64,000 bases of DNA from Streptomyces sp. NBC_00154. GTDB taxonomy: Bacteria; Actinomycetota; Actinomycetes; Streptomycetales; Streptomycetaceae. Below are positions 16,632-25,868 of this stretch, in pieces. Position 1 is the first letter of the stretch. Every line of letters starts with the position of its first letter. The notes under the pieces were generated by a model. That model was not told the DNA's origin. It worked only from the letters and a program-made list of their open reading frames with translations, and searched no databases. The position numbers were made by a program, and so were the translations under genes. The stretch covers positions 7,074,501 through 7,138,500 of the forward strand of contig NZ_JAPEMI010000001.1 in assembly GCF_026342835.1 (NCBI RefSeq). The letters are read 5' to 3'.

Positions 16632-17495
16632 ATGTCCGTACACGTGGCAGTTCTTGGGGCTACCGGCGGCCAGGGCGGTGCAGTGGTGCGCGCGCTCCTG
16701 GACGGAGGGCATGCGGTGCGTGCGGTGGTCCGCGACCCTGCGGGCCCCCGGGCGCGCACCTTGCTCGAGCGTGGCGTGGTGGTCGTCCCCGGTGACCTCG
16801 GCGACGCGACCTCCCTGGTGAATCCGTTCACCGGAGTGGACGCTGTGTTCGCGGTCACTACGCCGTTCGAAGACGGGCCGGAGGCGGAGGTGGAGCAGGG
16901 ACGTGCCATCGTGCGTGCCGCCGCGCAGGCTGAGGTGCCGCATCTCGTACTCGCGTCTGTCGCCTCGGCCGGCCGGTCCACGGGGGTGCCGCACTTCGAC
17001 AGCAAGCAGCGGATCGAGGAGATTCTCATCCGAGAAGGACCGCCGTGGACGGTGGTTGCTCCGACGTACTTCTTCGACAACCTGCTCGGCGATCTCCAGG
17101 GCCTTCAGTCCGGACGGCTGGAGCTTCCACTTCCGCCTGACCGGCCACTGCAGCAGTTGGCCCGTCGCGACCTCGGGGCGCTGGTGGCGGCCGTTGTCTC
17201 CGACCGCGAGCGGCACGTCGGCCTGCGGATCGAGGCCGCATCCGACGCGCCCACTCCCGCGCAGATGGCCGCTGTCCTCCAGCGTGTGCTGCACCGTCAC
17301 GTCGAGCCCGTCCAGGTGCCCCTCGCCGTGGTCCACGAGAGCAGTGCTGACATGGGGGCGATGTGGGACTTCCTGAACCGCGAGGGCTACCGCGTGGACA
17401 TCGAAGCGCTGCACCGTTCCTATCCGGACATCGCCTGGACCACGTTCGCCGACTGGTCCGCCGGCCTGGCCACCGAAAGTCGATCTGCCCCGTAA
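16632..17495 (+). CDS. NmrA-like NAD(P)-binding protein
   Basis: 287 residues. Atypical SDR fold with VAVLGATGGQGGAVVRALLD (GATGxxG) at residues 4-23, DAVFAVTTPFEDG after strand four, and HLVLASVASAGRSTGVPHFD replacing the usual catalytic YxxxK, as in NmrA/HSCARG redox sensors and quinone reductases. The C-terminal part (FLNREGYRVDIEALHRSYPD) is the usual helical cap. ATG 16632 is preferred to an upstream in-frame ATG (16590) because homology starts here and GAGG lies just upstream. Confidence 0.92.
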   Translation: MSVHVAVLGATGGQGGAVVRALLDGGHAVRAVVRDPAGPRARTLLERGVVVVPGDLGDATSLVNPFTGVDAVFAVTTPFEDGPEAEVEQGRAIVRAAAQAEVPHLVLASVASAGRSTGVPHFDSKQRIEEILIREGPPWTVVAPTYFFDNLLGDLQGLQSGRLELPLPPDRPLQQLARRDLGALVAAVVSDRERHVGLRIEAASDAPTPAQMAAVLQRVLHRHVEPVQVPLAVVHESSADMGAMWDFLNREGYRVDIEALHRSYPDIAWTTFADWSAGLATESRSAP

Positions 17496-17562
17496 CGGCC
17501 CCGTGCCCGACGCAGCTGTCCGGTGCCGGACCACTCCGTACATCCTGCCCGGCTGTTCGGAC

Positions 17563-18894
17563 TCATTCGGCCTGCTCGGGGGCCAGTCTCCAGTTGTTGC
17601 CGGCGCCCGCCGGGTGTGAAGGGTGTGGGTGTGGTCTGCCGGGTCCGTGTGTCGGACCGCGGTCGCCGACGCTGTGCACTACGCCGTCGGCCGCCGCATC
17701 CGGATGATGCCGATCGTGGTGGGCGACCTGCTGACTCGGTGGCGTGCTCGGACTATCCGGTGTTTCATCGCGCTGGACGACGATCATCGCCATGTCGTCG
17801 TTCAGCGGGCCTGCCGCGTATGCCTGGAGGTCGGCGGTGATCTTCTGCACCAGTGGTCCGGGTGCCTGATCGGTCCAGGCGGCGGCGCGCTCGGCGAGCG
17901 GATAGAACGTGCCCTGTCCGTCGCGGGTCTCGCTGACGCCGTCGGTGTAGAGCAGGAGCCGGTCGCCGTAGGCGAACGGGAAGGTCGCCTGGACATAGGA
18001 ATCGTCGGCCAGCCCGCCGAGACCGAGGGGCAGTGCGGGAGCGGGCACATTGAGCGCGGTCGCGGTGGCGTTGCGCAGCAGCAGGGGCGGTGGATGCCCG
18101 CAGCTGATCACGTGGACCACCGGCTCGTTGTCCGGGATGTCCACCACCACGGCGGTCACGAAGCGCTCCCCGACGTCCGCCTCGGACCCCGAAGACTCCG
18201 AGAATTCCGCAAGACCCCACCGGACGGCGCCTTCGAGGTACGCGACCAGCTCCGGCAGTGGGGACTGTCGGTGGGCCGCGGCGCGGAACGCGCCCAGCAT
18301 GATCGCGGTGTCACTGATCGAGGCGAGGCCCTTGCCCCGTACGTCCCCGATGACCAGCCGGGTGGAGTCGGAGGCGCGGGCGACGGCGTACAGATCGCCG
18401 CCGATGCAGGTGCCGGCCTCGGCGCTGCGGTACTCCGAGGCGATGGACACCGGTCCGGCCCTGTCCGGCAGCGGGCGCAGGACGACGCGCTGTGTCGCGT
18501 CGGAGACCGAACGCGCTCGGAGCAGCTCCAGCCACAGTCGGTCCCGCAGAAGAGAGAAGATCACCAAGAGGGCGGCGAGCGCCGCGAGGGACCCGAACTC
18601 GACGAGGACACTCTCGGTGGTCAGAACCCCGCGCTCCGCGCCCGCGATGATGAGGGAAGCCACCGCGAGCCCGCCGATCAGCGCGGTGAGTCGAGGGCCC
18701 GCGACGACGGAGGTGACGGCCGGGGCCACGATGAGCAGGTGGCCGAGATGGATGTCCGGCGGCAGGAAGTGGTCGGCCACCGGTATGGCGACGATCAGCA
18801 CCAGGGGCACCACCAGCCACAGAGGGCCCGGCGCCGACCGGCGCCAGGACCGCAGGATCTGGCTCAGTGGTGTGGTGATGGTCGCAGCTGTCAC
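17563..18894 (-). CDS. Membrane-anchored PP2C/SpoIIE-type serine phosphatase
   Basis: 443 residues. Three or four membrane helices occupy residues 25-115 (LWLVVPLVLIVAIPVADHFL, VTSVVAGPRLTALIGGLAVA). The SpoIIE domain at about 140-380 keeps all metal-site motifs: CIGGDLYAV, VIGDVRGKGL, ISCGHPPPLLL, LLLYTDGVSET and LNDDMAMIV. Such phosphatases dephosphorylate STAS anti-anti-sigma factors and so switch on alternative sigma factors. A His/Pro-rich tail of about 60 residues follows the domain; this is unusual and may be read-through after loss of an earlier stop. It is separated from the SH3 gene by a long inverted repeat. Confidence 0.94.
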   Translation of the reverse strand: MTAATITTPLSQILRSWRRSAPGPLWLVVPLVLIVAIPVADHFLPPDIHLGHLLIVAPAVTSVVAGPRLTALIGGLAVASLIIAGAERGVLTTESVLVEFGSLAALAALLVIFSLLRDRLWLELLRARSVSDATQRVVLRPLPDRAGPVSIASEYRSAEAGTCIGGDLYAVARASDSTRLVIGDVRGKGLASISDTAIMLGAFRAAAHRQSPLPELVAYLEGAVRWGLAEFSESSGSEADVGERFVTAVVVDIPDNEPVVHVISCGHPPPLLLRNATATALNVPAPALPLGLGGLADDSYVQATFPFAYGDRLLLYTDGVSETRDGQGTFYPLAERAAAWTDQAPGPLVQKITADLQAYAAGPLNDDMAMIVVQRDETPDSPSTPPSQQVAHHDRHHPDAAADGVVHSVGDRGPTHGPGRPHPHPSHPAGAGNNWRLAPEQAE

Positions 18895-19049
18895 GTCGGT
18901 GCTCCGGTCCTCCTCGCCCTATACCACCAACGCGTCGCCGACCGTCGCTCATTCCGCCGTGCGCCGGTCAGCCGGTCATGGCCGCCTGCAGCGCTTTCGG
19001 AAGCTGCCCGGTGGGACCGGCGAATGAACACGGTGTCGGAGGGGCGACA

Positions 19050-19108
19050 CACCATGGCGGACCGTGGTTTCGGGCGGGGTACCACCAGGCCCACGGTCCG
19101 CCATGGTG
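19050..19108. repeat. Long perfect inverted repeat (18-bp arms)
   Basis: Arms 19050-19067 and 19091-19108 (each begins or ends CACCATGG...) are perfect reverse complements around a 23-base loop. It lies 26 bases past the stop of the SH3 gene on the minus strand, so a terminator is the simplest reading; the large loop also allows a protein-binding or mobile-repeat origin. Confidence 0.8.
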
Positions 19109-19133
19109 CGAACGGTCTGAGGGACAGTTCGTC

Positions 19134-19541
19134 TCAGCCCATGGCGTCGGCGGCCTGTGGACTGTGAGTCAGCTGGCTCACCGGGAGGTCCTTGCAGTAC
19201 GGGACGGTCCCGGTCCGCACTACGTAGCTCGCCGAGATCCATGACTGCCTGTCACGCAACAGGTACCAATCGTTGTTGCCGGCGATGGTCTGCGCACGTA
19301 CCTTGCATCGCAGACCCACCTGATCCTGGTACTCGTGGGTGTCCACCACCGACGAGTCGGTGCTGGGGTACTGCCGCTCGTTCAAACCACTCTGGCTGGT
19401 CACCGTGGCATAGGGCTGCACGGGAGGAGCGAGCTGAGCAGGAGCAGCAGCGGCAAGCAGCGGAGTACCGAGCACGACGACTGCGGCAGCACCCGTGCCC
19501 GCTGCGATGTGCCGAGCGCGCCTCTCCAAGATCTTCAACAT
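19134..19541 (-). CDS. Secreted SH3-like protein
   Basis: 135 residues. A Sec signal peptide is clear: basic start MLKILERRARH, hydrophobic core AAVVVLGTPLLAAAAPAQ. The mature part is a bacterial SH3-like barrel: ATVTSQSGLNERQYPSTDSS, VGLRCKVRAQTIAGNNDWYL and SWISASYVVRTGTVPYCKDL, with two Cys that could form a disulfide. Small SH3 proteins of this kind are exported and thought to bind cell wall. ATG 19541 is preferred to ATG 19547 because GAGAGGG is then correctly spaced. Upstream is a direct repeat CGGATCAC spaced by ten bases. Confidence 0.9.
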   Translation of the reverse strand: MLKILERRARHIAAGTGAAAVVVLGTPLLAAAAPAQLAPPVQPYATVTSQSGLNERQYPSTDSSVVDTHEYQDQVGLRCKVRAQTIAGNNDWYLLRDRQSWISASYVVRTGTVPYCKDLPVSQLTHSPQAADAMG

Positions 19542-19893
19542 GACCATCCCTCTCGCTCATTTCCTGACTCCGGATCACATCGGATCACCCCTTGGGGCAT
19601 ACGCTCCGCACCTTGTGCTGCGGCAGCGCATTGATCCCCCCGAAAAGGCGATTGCAGCCGGGCCGCCCGGTTCAAGATCGTGGCCGGGCTCCGAGCCGTG
19701 CATGTTTCGGCGCCGGGCGGCTGAAGCCGACGGGAGACCGAGGACGACCTGGAGGGCGAGTACGGGGACCCGCGGGGGCGGTGACCTGACCGGACTCCCA
19801 CATACGGTTGTCGTACCTCACTCCATGCGCCCCAGGCCGGGCACGCTGCAAGACGCCTTGCCGCCCTCCGGCACCGGGTCCATGCTTGGTGGC
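19542..19893. other. Intergenic region between divergent SH3 and IclR genes
   Basis: 352 bases. Only the CGGATCAC direct repeats (about 19574-19592) stand out, close to the SH3 start; they could be a regulator site. No gene is supported. Confidence 0.4.
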
Positions 19894-20652
19894 ATGGGTG
19901 ACCAGACCGGCCCCGAGCTCATCGCGTCCGTCGAGCGTGCCCTGCGTCTGTTGGAGGCCGTAGGGGCGCACGAGGGAGGTGCCCCCGCGCAGCAGCTGGC
20001 CCTGGAGACGGGCCTGCCATTGGCCGGCGTCCAGCGGTTGCTGCCCGCACTCGCCCAGGACGGATACGTGACAGAGTTGGACGACGGTGCTTTCGTTCTC
20101 TCCTGCAGACGCCACGCGCTGGGCGCTGGGCGTAACGGGCAGGGGCTACCGGAGCGCATACGCCCTGTCCTGATGTCCCTGCGGGACGATCTTTCGGTCG
20201 CTGTCTATCTGTCCATTTACGAGCAGGGCGAAATCCGTGTCATGGAAATCGTCGACAGTGCCCAGGCTCCACGCGTGGACTTCTGGGTGGACTTCCAGGA
20301 CGCCGGACACGCCACTGCGCTGGGCAAGAGCGTGCTGCGTGAACTGGACGAGGAAGCGCGCGCCGACTACCTCTCCCGGCACTCCCTGACCGAACTCACG
20401 CCCCGCACCATCACGCGCAGGGAGGAGCTGATGCAGCAACTCGACTCCTCACTCACAGAGCCGGTCGTCATGGACCGCGAAGAGTACGCCCGCGGTACGA
20501 CGTGCGTCGCAGTGCCTGTGTACAGCGGTGACCAGGTCGGTTCGCTCGGTATCTCCTTCCGGTCGGACTGGATGTACCGGACCACCCGGGTCCGGGCGGG
20601 GATGCTGTCGGCGGCGATGTGCCTGACCAGGAGGCTCTCGCTCCCCGACTGA
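19894..20652 (+). CDS. IclR-family transcriptional regulator
   Basis: 252 residues. The N-terminal winged helix (SVERALRLLEAVGAHEGGAP, QQLALETGLPLAGVQRLLPA) is followed by the IclR effector domain: VAVYLSIYEQGEIRVMEIVD, GHATALGKSVLRELDEEARA and YARGTTCVAVPVYSGDQVGS. IclR proteins sense small carboxylic or aromatic metabolites. No neighbouring catabolic operon is present, so the target is unknown. ATG 19882 is also in frame; 19894 fits the normal N-terminus slightly better. Confidence 0.92.
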   Translation: MGDQTGPELIASVERALRLLEAVGAHEGGAPAQQLALETGLPLAGVQRLLPALAQDGYVTELDDGAFVLSCRRHALGAGRNGQGLPERIRPVLMSLRDDLSVAVYLSIYEQGEIRVMEIVDSAQAPRVDFWVDFQDAGHATALGKSVLRELDEEARADYLSRHSLTELTPRTITRREELMQQLDSSLTEPVVMDREEYARGTTCVAVPVYSGDQVGSLGISFRSDWMYRTTRVRAGMLSAAMCLTRRLSLPD

Positions 20653-20863
20653 ACCCGGCCCGCCTGCCGCGCCCACGTATCGCGTGCCCCTACTCGCCCG
20701 GGTGATCAACGAGCGGTGCCGTGGGTGCGTATCCTTGCCCACCCACCGCCGGATCGCCTCAGGTACACCCGGGCCCGCCGGTGCCCTCGGCGGGAAAGCG
20801 GAAGCCATTTGGTCTGCGGCCAGTCGCAGCGCCGAGCCGGTGCCTCCGCGCTGACCGGCACAC

Positions 20864-23251
20864 CTACTCGGGAAGGGGCTGCTCGGCCCAGATGGTCTTG
20901 CCCGTGCCGGTATGCCGCATCCCCCAGCGCTCGGTGAGCTGGGCGACCAGCATGAGACCGCGTCCGCCCTCGTCAAAGATGCGGGCGCGGCGCAGGTGGG
21001 GTGCGGTGCTGCTGGCGTCGGAGACCTCGCAGATCAGCGTTCTTTCTTTGATCAGCCGCAGCTGAACGGGTGCGGCGGCATAGCGGATCGCGTTGGTCAC
21101 CAGCTCGCTGACCACGAGTTCGGTGACGTAGGCCAGGTCGTCCAGCCCCCAGGCGTGGAGTTGGGCGGTCGCCTTGGAGCGGGCCTCGGCCACGAAGGCG
21201 GGATCGGCGGGAAGGTCCCAGGTGGCGACGTGCCCGTTGTCCAGGGCACGGGTACGGGCGATGAGCAGCGCGACATCATCGGCCGGCTGCTCGCCGAGCA
21301 GAGCATCGAGTACGCGGTCGCAGGTGGCCTCCAACGACGGAGCCGTGTCGGCGAGGGCCGTGCGCAGAGCGTGCAGGCCGGCGTTGACATCGCGATTCTG
21401 TGCCTCGACAAGGCCATCGGTGTAGAGGGTCAGGAGGCTGCCTTCGGGCAGTTCGCGTTCAATCGCCTCGAACGGCAGCCCGCCCAGGCCGAGTGGCGGG
21501 CCGGTGGGCAGTTCCAGGAAGTCCACCGTGCCGTCAGGGGTCACCAGAGCGGGCCAGAGGTGGCCGGCGCTGGCGAGTGAGCACTTGCGGGAGATGGGGT
21601 CGTACACCGCGTACAGACAGGTGGCTCCGAGTTCCGCGAAGGGCGTCCCCGTTCCGGAATCGGGCCCGGATCCGAGCCGGACGACCAGGTCGTCCAGATG
21701 CGCGAGCAGTTCGTCCGGGGCCAGATCGACGTCGGCGAGGGCGCGTACTGCGGTGCGAAGGCGCCCCATGGCGGCGGACGCGTGGATCCCGTGACCGACC
21801 ACATCGCCGACAACCAGGGCGACGCGGGCGCCGGAGAGCGGGATCACGTCGAACCAGTCACCGCCGACGCCGACTTTCGAGTCTGCGGGCAGGTAGCGGC
21901 TGGCCACGTCGACAGCGGCCTGCTTGGTAACCCCCTGCGGCAGAAGGCTGTGCTGGAGGGCCAGAGTTGTTGTGTGTTCGCGCGTGTAGCGGCGGGCGTT
22001 GTCGAGGCAGACCGCGGCGCGCGCCGCAAGCTCCCTGGCGATCTGCAGGTCTGCCTGCTCGTACGGCCCGGCGGACGGATCCAGGCGGGCGAAGAGCACG
22101 ACGCCGAGGTTGGTGCCGCGGCCGCGCAGCGGCACCACCATGAGCGAGTGCGCGCGGTGCCGACTCACCCAGGCGGTCCGGACCGGGTCGTGGGCCAGCC
22201 AGCGGGTGATCTCGGGCTCGCCGATCCGGTGCAGGGTGCCGCGACCGGTGGCCAGACTGCGAGCAACCGGCGAAAACTCCGGGTAGGGGGACAACTCGCC
22301 GACCGCGACGACAGCCTTTACGTCGGGGCGGGTGGCCACGCGCCGCAGCACCAGAGGACCGTCGTCCGGAACGGGCGGGGGCTCGTCGCCGTGCAGTACG
22401 GCGTCGAACAGATCGACCGAGACGAAGTCCGCGAGGTCGGGCACGGCCACGTCGGCCAGTTCCTGCGCGGTGCGAGCCACGTCCAGGCTGCTGCCGATAC
22501 GCCTGCTGGCCTCATCGAGCAGCGCAAGACGTTCGCGGGCCGCGTACTGCTCGGAGAAGTCGAGAGCTGCCTGCTGCACGCCGTGCACCAGGCCAAAGGA
22601 GTCCTTGAGCGGGGTGAAGTGGATGGTCCAGGCGTGGGCCTGGGGCTCTCCTGGCACCTTGACGTAGTTCTCGATGTGTTCGGGCTCCCCGGTACGCAAC
22701 ACGTGATCGACGGATCGTTCAGGGGCCTGGAAGGCGGGATCTGGCATGTGCTCGGTGATCCGGAGCCCGCGAAGATCCCGCTCCGTGGCGGCGAGCTGCT
22801 TCGTCATGGGCTCATTGACCCGTAGGAACCGGCCCTCGGTGTCGTAGATCGCCAGGGCGAACGGGGACTGGTCGAACGACCAGCGGATCAAGGGGTCCGT
22901 GTCGCGGTTCTCCTCCCGCTCCTGAATGCCCTCCAGCAGCCATCCGGCTCGCCCGTCACCTGTGGGCAGCGGGCGCGCCCGCAGCCGGCATTCGACCGCG
23001 CTGCCGTCCCGGTGGCGGAGTACCACGTGTCCCGTCCAATCCCCCTGCCGATCGAAACGCTCACGGACACCAGCGGGGAGGGGCGAAGCAAGCAGCGCCG
23101 TCGCGAGCCGGCCGACGGCCTCACCGGCGGAGTAGCCGAGCAACTGTTCCGCACCGGTGCTCCAGCCGGTCAGCGTTCCATCCGGAGCTGCCACGGCCAG
23201 AGCCGCGGCGGGGGTGAGGGAGTCACCTGGCATGCTTGCCGGTGTGTCCAT
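20864..23251 (-). CDS. PAS-PAS-GAF-SpoIIE-HATPase regulator (phosphatase plus anti-sigma kinase)
   Basis: 795 residues from ATG 23251 (GAGGTGA seven bases upstream). Domains in order: PAS about 10-115; PAS about 120-250 (IRWSFDQSPFALAIYDTEGR); GAF about 265-425 (SLDVARTAQELADVAVPDLA, HSLMVVPLRGRGTNLGVVLF); SpoIIE phosphatase about 440-650 with VGGDWFDVIPL, VVGDVVGHG, SAGHLWPAL, LTLYTDGLVE and PADDVALLI all intact; RsbW-type HATPase about 665-795 (ELVVSELVTNAIRYAA, DEGGRGLMLVAQLTERWG). One protein can thus both dephosphorylate and phosphorylate an anti-anti-sigma partner, with PAS/GAF domains as sensors. It is cytosolic and divergent from 23623. Confidence 0.95.
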   Translation of the reverse strand: MDTPASMPGDSLTPAAALAVAAPDGTLTGWSTGAEQLLGYSAGEAVGRLATALLASPLPAGVRERFDRQGDWTGHVVLRHRDGSAVECRLRARPLPTGDGRAGWLLEGIQEREENRDTDPLIRWSFDQSPFALAIYDTEGRFLRVNEPMTKQLAATERDLRGLRITEHMPDPAFQAPERSVDHVLRTGEPEHIENYVKVPGEPQAHAWTIHFTPLKDSFGLVHGVQQAALDFSEQYAARERLALLDEASRRIGSSLDVARTAQELADVAVPDLADFVSVDLFDAVLHGDEPPPVPDDGPLVLRRVATRPDVKAVVAVGELSPYPEFSPVARSLATGRGTLHRIGEPEITRWLAHDPVRTAWVSRHRAHSLMVVPLRGRGTNLGVVLFARLDPSAGPYEQADLQIARELAARAAVCLDNARRYTREHTTTLALQHSLLPQGVTKQAAVDVASRYLPADSKVGVGGDWFDVIPLSGARVALVVGDVVGHGIHASAAMGRLRTAVRALADVDLAPDELLAHLDDLVVRLGSGPDSGTGTPFAELGATCLYAVYDPISRKCSLASAGHLWPALVTPDGTVDFLELPTGPPLGLGGLPFEAIERELPEGSLLTLYTDGLVEAQNRDVNAGLHALRTALADTAPSLEATCDRVLDALLGEQPADDVALLIARTRALDNGHVATWDLPADPAFVAEARSKATAQLHAWGLDDLAYVTELVVSELVTNAIRYAAAPVQLRLIKERTLICEVSDASSTAPHLRRARIFDEGGRGLMLVAQLTERWGMRHTGTGKTIWAEQPLPE

Positions 23252-23622
23252 GGGCCGATCACCTCGCCTTCGAGTCCACTGGTGATTCAAGGATCTCTCG
23301 GTCCTGCCGCCAGATCGCGTCAAGCGGGATCGCACGTGCTGGACGCAGTGAATCGGACTTCGGGGGAACCAGCGAGACAACCGGCGGTGACGGTCCGTAA
23401 CGGTTGTTGGCAATCGGCTGTCGGTACCGCGCTGATCAGCCCGAGATCCGGTCCGGCGGTGCCGCGCCTGCTCCGCGGGGGATCCTCCCCGCCTTCTTCC
23501 GTCCGCCAGGTCCTCAGGCTGTGGTCAGTAGCGCCGGGAGAGAGGATGGAAGACGATGAGAGGCCTGGTGGGGGGTCCACGGAGTCGAGCACGGCTATGC
23601 ATTGCGGGAGAAGGGGTGCCTC
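23252..23622. promoter_or_regulatory. Divergent promoter region of two SpoIIE regulators
   Basis: 371 bases between divergent starts. A spaced inverted repeat ACAACCG-N17-CGGTTGT lies near 23377-23407 and may be an operator. No consensus promoter could be assigned with confidence. Confidence 0.35.
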
Positions 23623-25710
23623 ATGGGTGCCACCGGTGCGTTCCCGGAGGGACCTGCCTCGGTGGGGGTCGCCCCGGCCGAGCCGGGTGGGCTGCTGGAC
23701 GTGCTGGGTGTGGCCGCGGTGGTGCTGGACAGCGCGGGACGGATCGCGTTGTGGAGCCCGCAGGCCGAGGAGCTGTTCGGCTGGACCGCGGACCAGGCGC
23801 TGGGCCGGTTCGCGGCCCCCCTGCTGGTGGCCCCGGAGCACTTCGACCTGGTGCTGCACCTGTTCTCGCAGGTGATGACAAGTGGTGAGACCTGGGCCGG
23901 CGTGTTTCCCGTGCGGCACAAGGACGGCAGTACGCGGCTGGTGGAGTTCCGCAACATGCGGCTGCTGGGCGAGCAGGGACAGCCATTCGCCCTCGGTATC
24001 GCCACCGACCAGGCCACTTTGCGAGAGGTGGAACGGGATCTGGCGCTGTCGGTGCAGCTGGTGGCCCAGTCCCCGATCGGCCTGGCCGTCCTGGACACCA
24101 ACCTGCGGTACGTGATGGTCAACCCGGCGCTGGAGGGCCTCAACGGACTGCCGGCCGCCCAGCACATCGGCAGTGATGTCCACCAGGTCCTGCGGTTCCT
24201 GGACGATACCGAGGCCGTCGCGTCGATGATGCGGCAGGTTCTGGACACCGGCAGACCGCTGATCAACCACTTCATCGTGGGCCGGTCACCGACCGATCCG
24301 GGCGATGAAATCGCCCGGTCGGTCTCGTATTACCGGCTCGAGAATCCGGCCGGGCGGGTGCTGGGTGTGGCGGCGTCGGTGGTGGACAGTACCGAGCAGC
24401 ACCGCGCCGGCCTGGAGGCGGCCGCTGCCCGCAAGCGGCTGGCGACCATTGCCCGGGCCTCGGCGATGGTGGGCACCACCTTGGATGTGGAAACAACCGC
24501 CCGGGAGCTGGCCGACATCCTGGTGCCCGAACTGGCCGACCTGGCCGCCGTCGACATCCTCGACGCGGTCCTCGACGACCGGCAACCAGAAACTGTGTCG
24601 CCCGGGGCACCGGCCCTGTTCAGGGCGCTGGCAGTCACCGCTGCCTATCCCACCGACGCCGTCTACGCGGCCGATCAGACCGGGCACATCGCCACCTACG
24701 CCGCCGACCGGCTCATCACCCAGTGTGTGACCACCGGCCGCCCCGTGCTGGTGAATCAGGTGACCGAAGCGGACCTGCAGCACATCGCCGCCGAACCACG
24801 GGGAGCCGCCCTCCTGGCCCAGGCCGGCCTGCACGCCTACCTGGCCGTGCCGCTGATAGCCCGCGGGGAAGTCCTGGGCGCCCTGGACCTGTGCCGCGCC
24901 CGCAACCCGCAGCCGTTCGACCCCGACGACATCGTCCTGGCCGGTGAGCTGGCCGCCCGCGCTGCGGTGCGCATCGACAACGCCCGCCTGTACCAGAACC
25001 AGCGCCGCACCGCCCTGACCCTGCAACGCCACCTCATGACCCACACGCCACCCCAGCCGACCGGCCTGGACATCGCCTACCGTTACCAGCCCGCCCAGGC
25101 CTCCGCGGAGGTCGGCGGTGACTGGTTCGACGCCATCCCCGTGGCGGGTGACAAGACCGCCCTGGTCATCGGTGACGTGATGGGCAGCGGGATCAACGCT
25201 GCCGCGACCATGGGACAGCTCCGCACCGCCGTCCGCACCCTGGCCGAACTCGACCTCGACCCCGCGCAGGTCCTCCTGCACCTCGACCACATCGCCGCCG
25301 GCCTCGAGCCCGGCTTCGCCACCTGCATCTACGCCGTCTACGACCCGCACCGCATGCACTGCGTGATCGCCCTCGCCGGCCACATGCCGCCTGTCCTGAC
25401 CCGACTCGGCCGACCGCCCGAACTTGTCGACCTGCCCACCGGCACTCCCCTCGGCGTCGGCGTCGCCGCGTTCGAACAGACCACCCTGCAGCTCGATACC
25501 GGCGACCAGTTGCTGCTCTACACCGACGGCCTCGTCGAAACCCGCAACCAACCCATCGACACCCGCCTGAACACCCTCCTCGACCTCCTCACCGAGCCGC
25601 AGCCGACACTCGAAGCCACCTGCGACCACCTCCTGGGTGCGCTGCGCCATCCGCACGACCACGACGACGTCGCCCTCCTCGTCTGCCGCACAAACGGCCA
25701 CCGACCGTGA
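23623..25710 (+). CDS. PAS-PAS-GAF-SpoIIE phosphatase
   Basis: 695 residues from ATG 23623 (AAGGGG upstream). PAS about 20-135 (GVAAVVLDSAGRIALWSPQA), PAS about 145-265 (AQSPIGLAVLDTNLRYVMVN), GAF about 285-450 (GTTLDVETTARELADILVPE), SpoIIE about 465-690 with VGGDWFDAIPV, VIGDVMGSG, LAGHMPPVL, LLLYTDGLVE and HDDVALLVCR. The phosphatase site is complete. Unlike its divergent neighbour it ends after the phosphatase with no kinase domain. The two genes may act on the same partner, one as phosphatase only. Confidence 0.95.
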   Translation: MGATGAFPEGPASVGVAPAEPGGLLDVLGVAAVVLDSAGRIALWSPQAEELFGWTADQALGRFAAPLLVAPEHFDLVLHLFSQVMTSGETWAGVFPVRHKDGSTRLVEFRNMRLLGEQGQPFALGIATDQATLREVERDLALSVQLVAQSPIGLAVLDTNLRYVMVNPALEGLNGLPAAQHIGSDVHQVLRFLDDTEAVASMMRQVLDTGRPLINHFIVGRSPTDPGDEIARSVSYYRLENPAGRVLGVAASVVDSTEQHRAGLEAAAARKRLATIARASAMVGTTLDVETTARELADILVPELADLAAVDILDAVLDDRQPETVSPGAPALFRALAVTAAYPTDAVYAADQTGHIATYAADRLITQCVTTGRPVLVNQVTEADLQHIAAEPRGAALLAQAGLHAYLAVPLIARGEVLGALDLCRARNPQPFDPDDIVLAGELAARAAVRIDNARLYQNQRRTALTLQRHLMTHTPPQPTGLDIAYRYQPAQASAEVGGDWFDAIPVAGDKTALVIGDVMGSGINAAATMGQLRTAVRTLAELDLDPAQVLLHLDHIAAGLEPGFATCIYAVYDPHRMHCVIALAGHMPPVLTRLGRPPELVDLPTGTPLGVGVAAFEQTTLQLDTGDQLLLYTDGLVETRNQPIDTRLNTLLDLLTEPQPTLEATCDHLLGALRHPHDHDDVALLVCRTNGHRP

Positions 25711-25868
25711 CCACCGGCGCATCCCACCCGCGCCTTGCCACAGGGAGGGAGACTGCGGGGGATCGTCAAGCGGCCCCGCTTCGCCTGACCCCATCCCCTT
25801 CCGGCCCGTCGGGGCATGAAAGGGCGTTCCGCAGGTGTGCTCGTGGCCGATGAGGGCAACTGTGTGCC

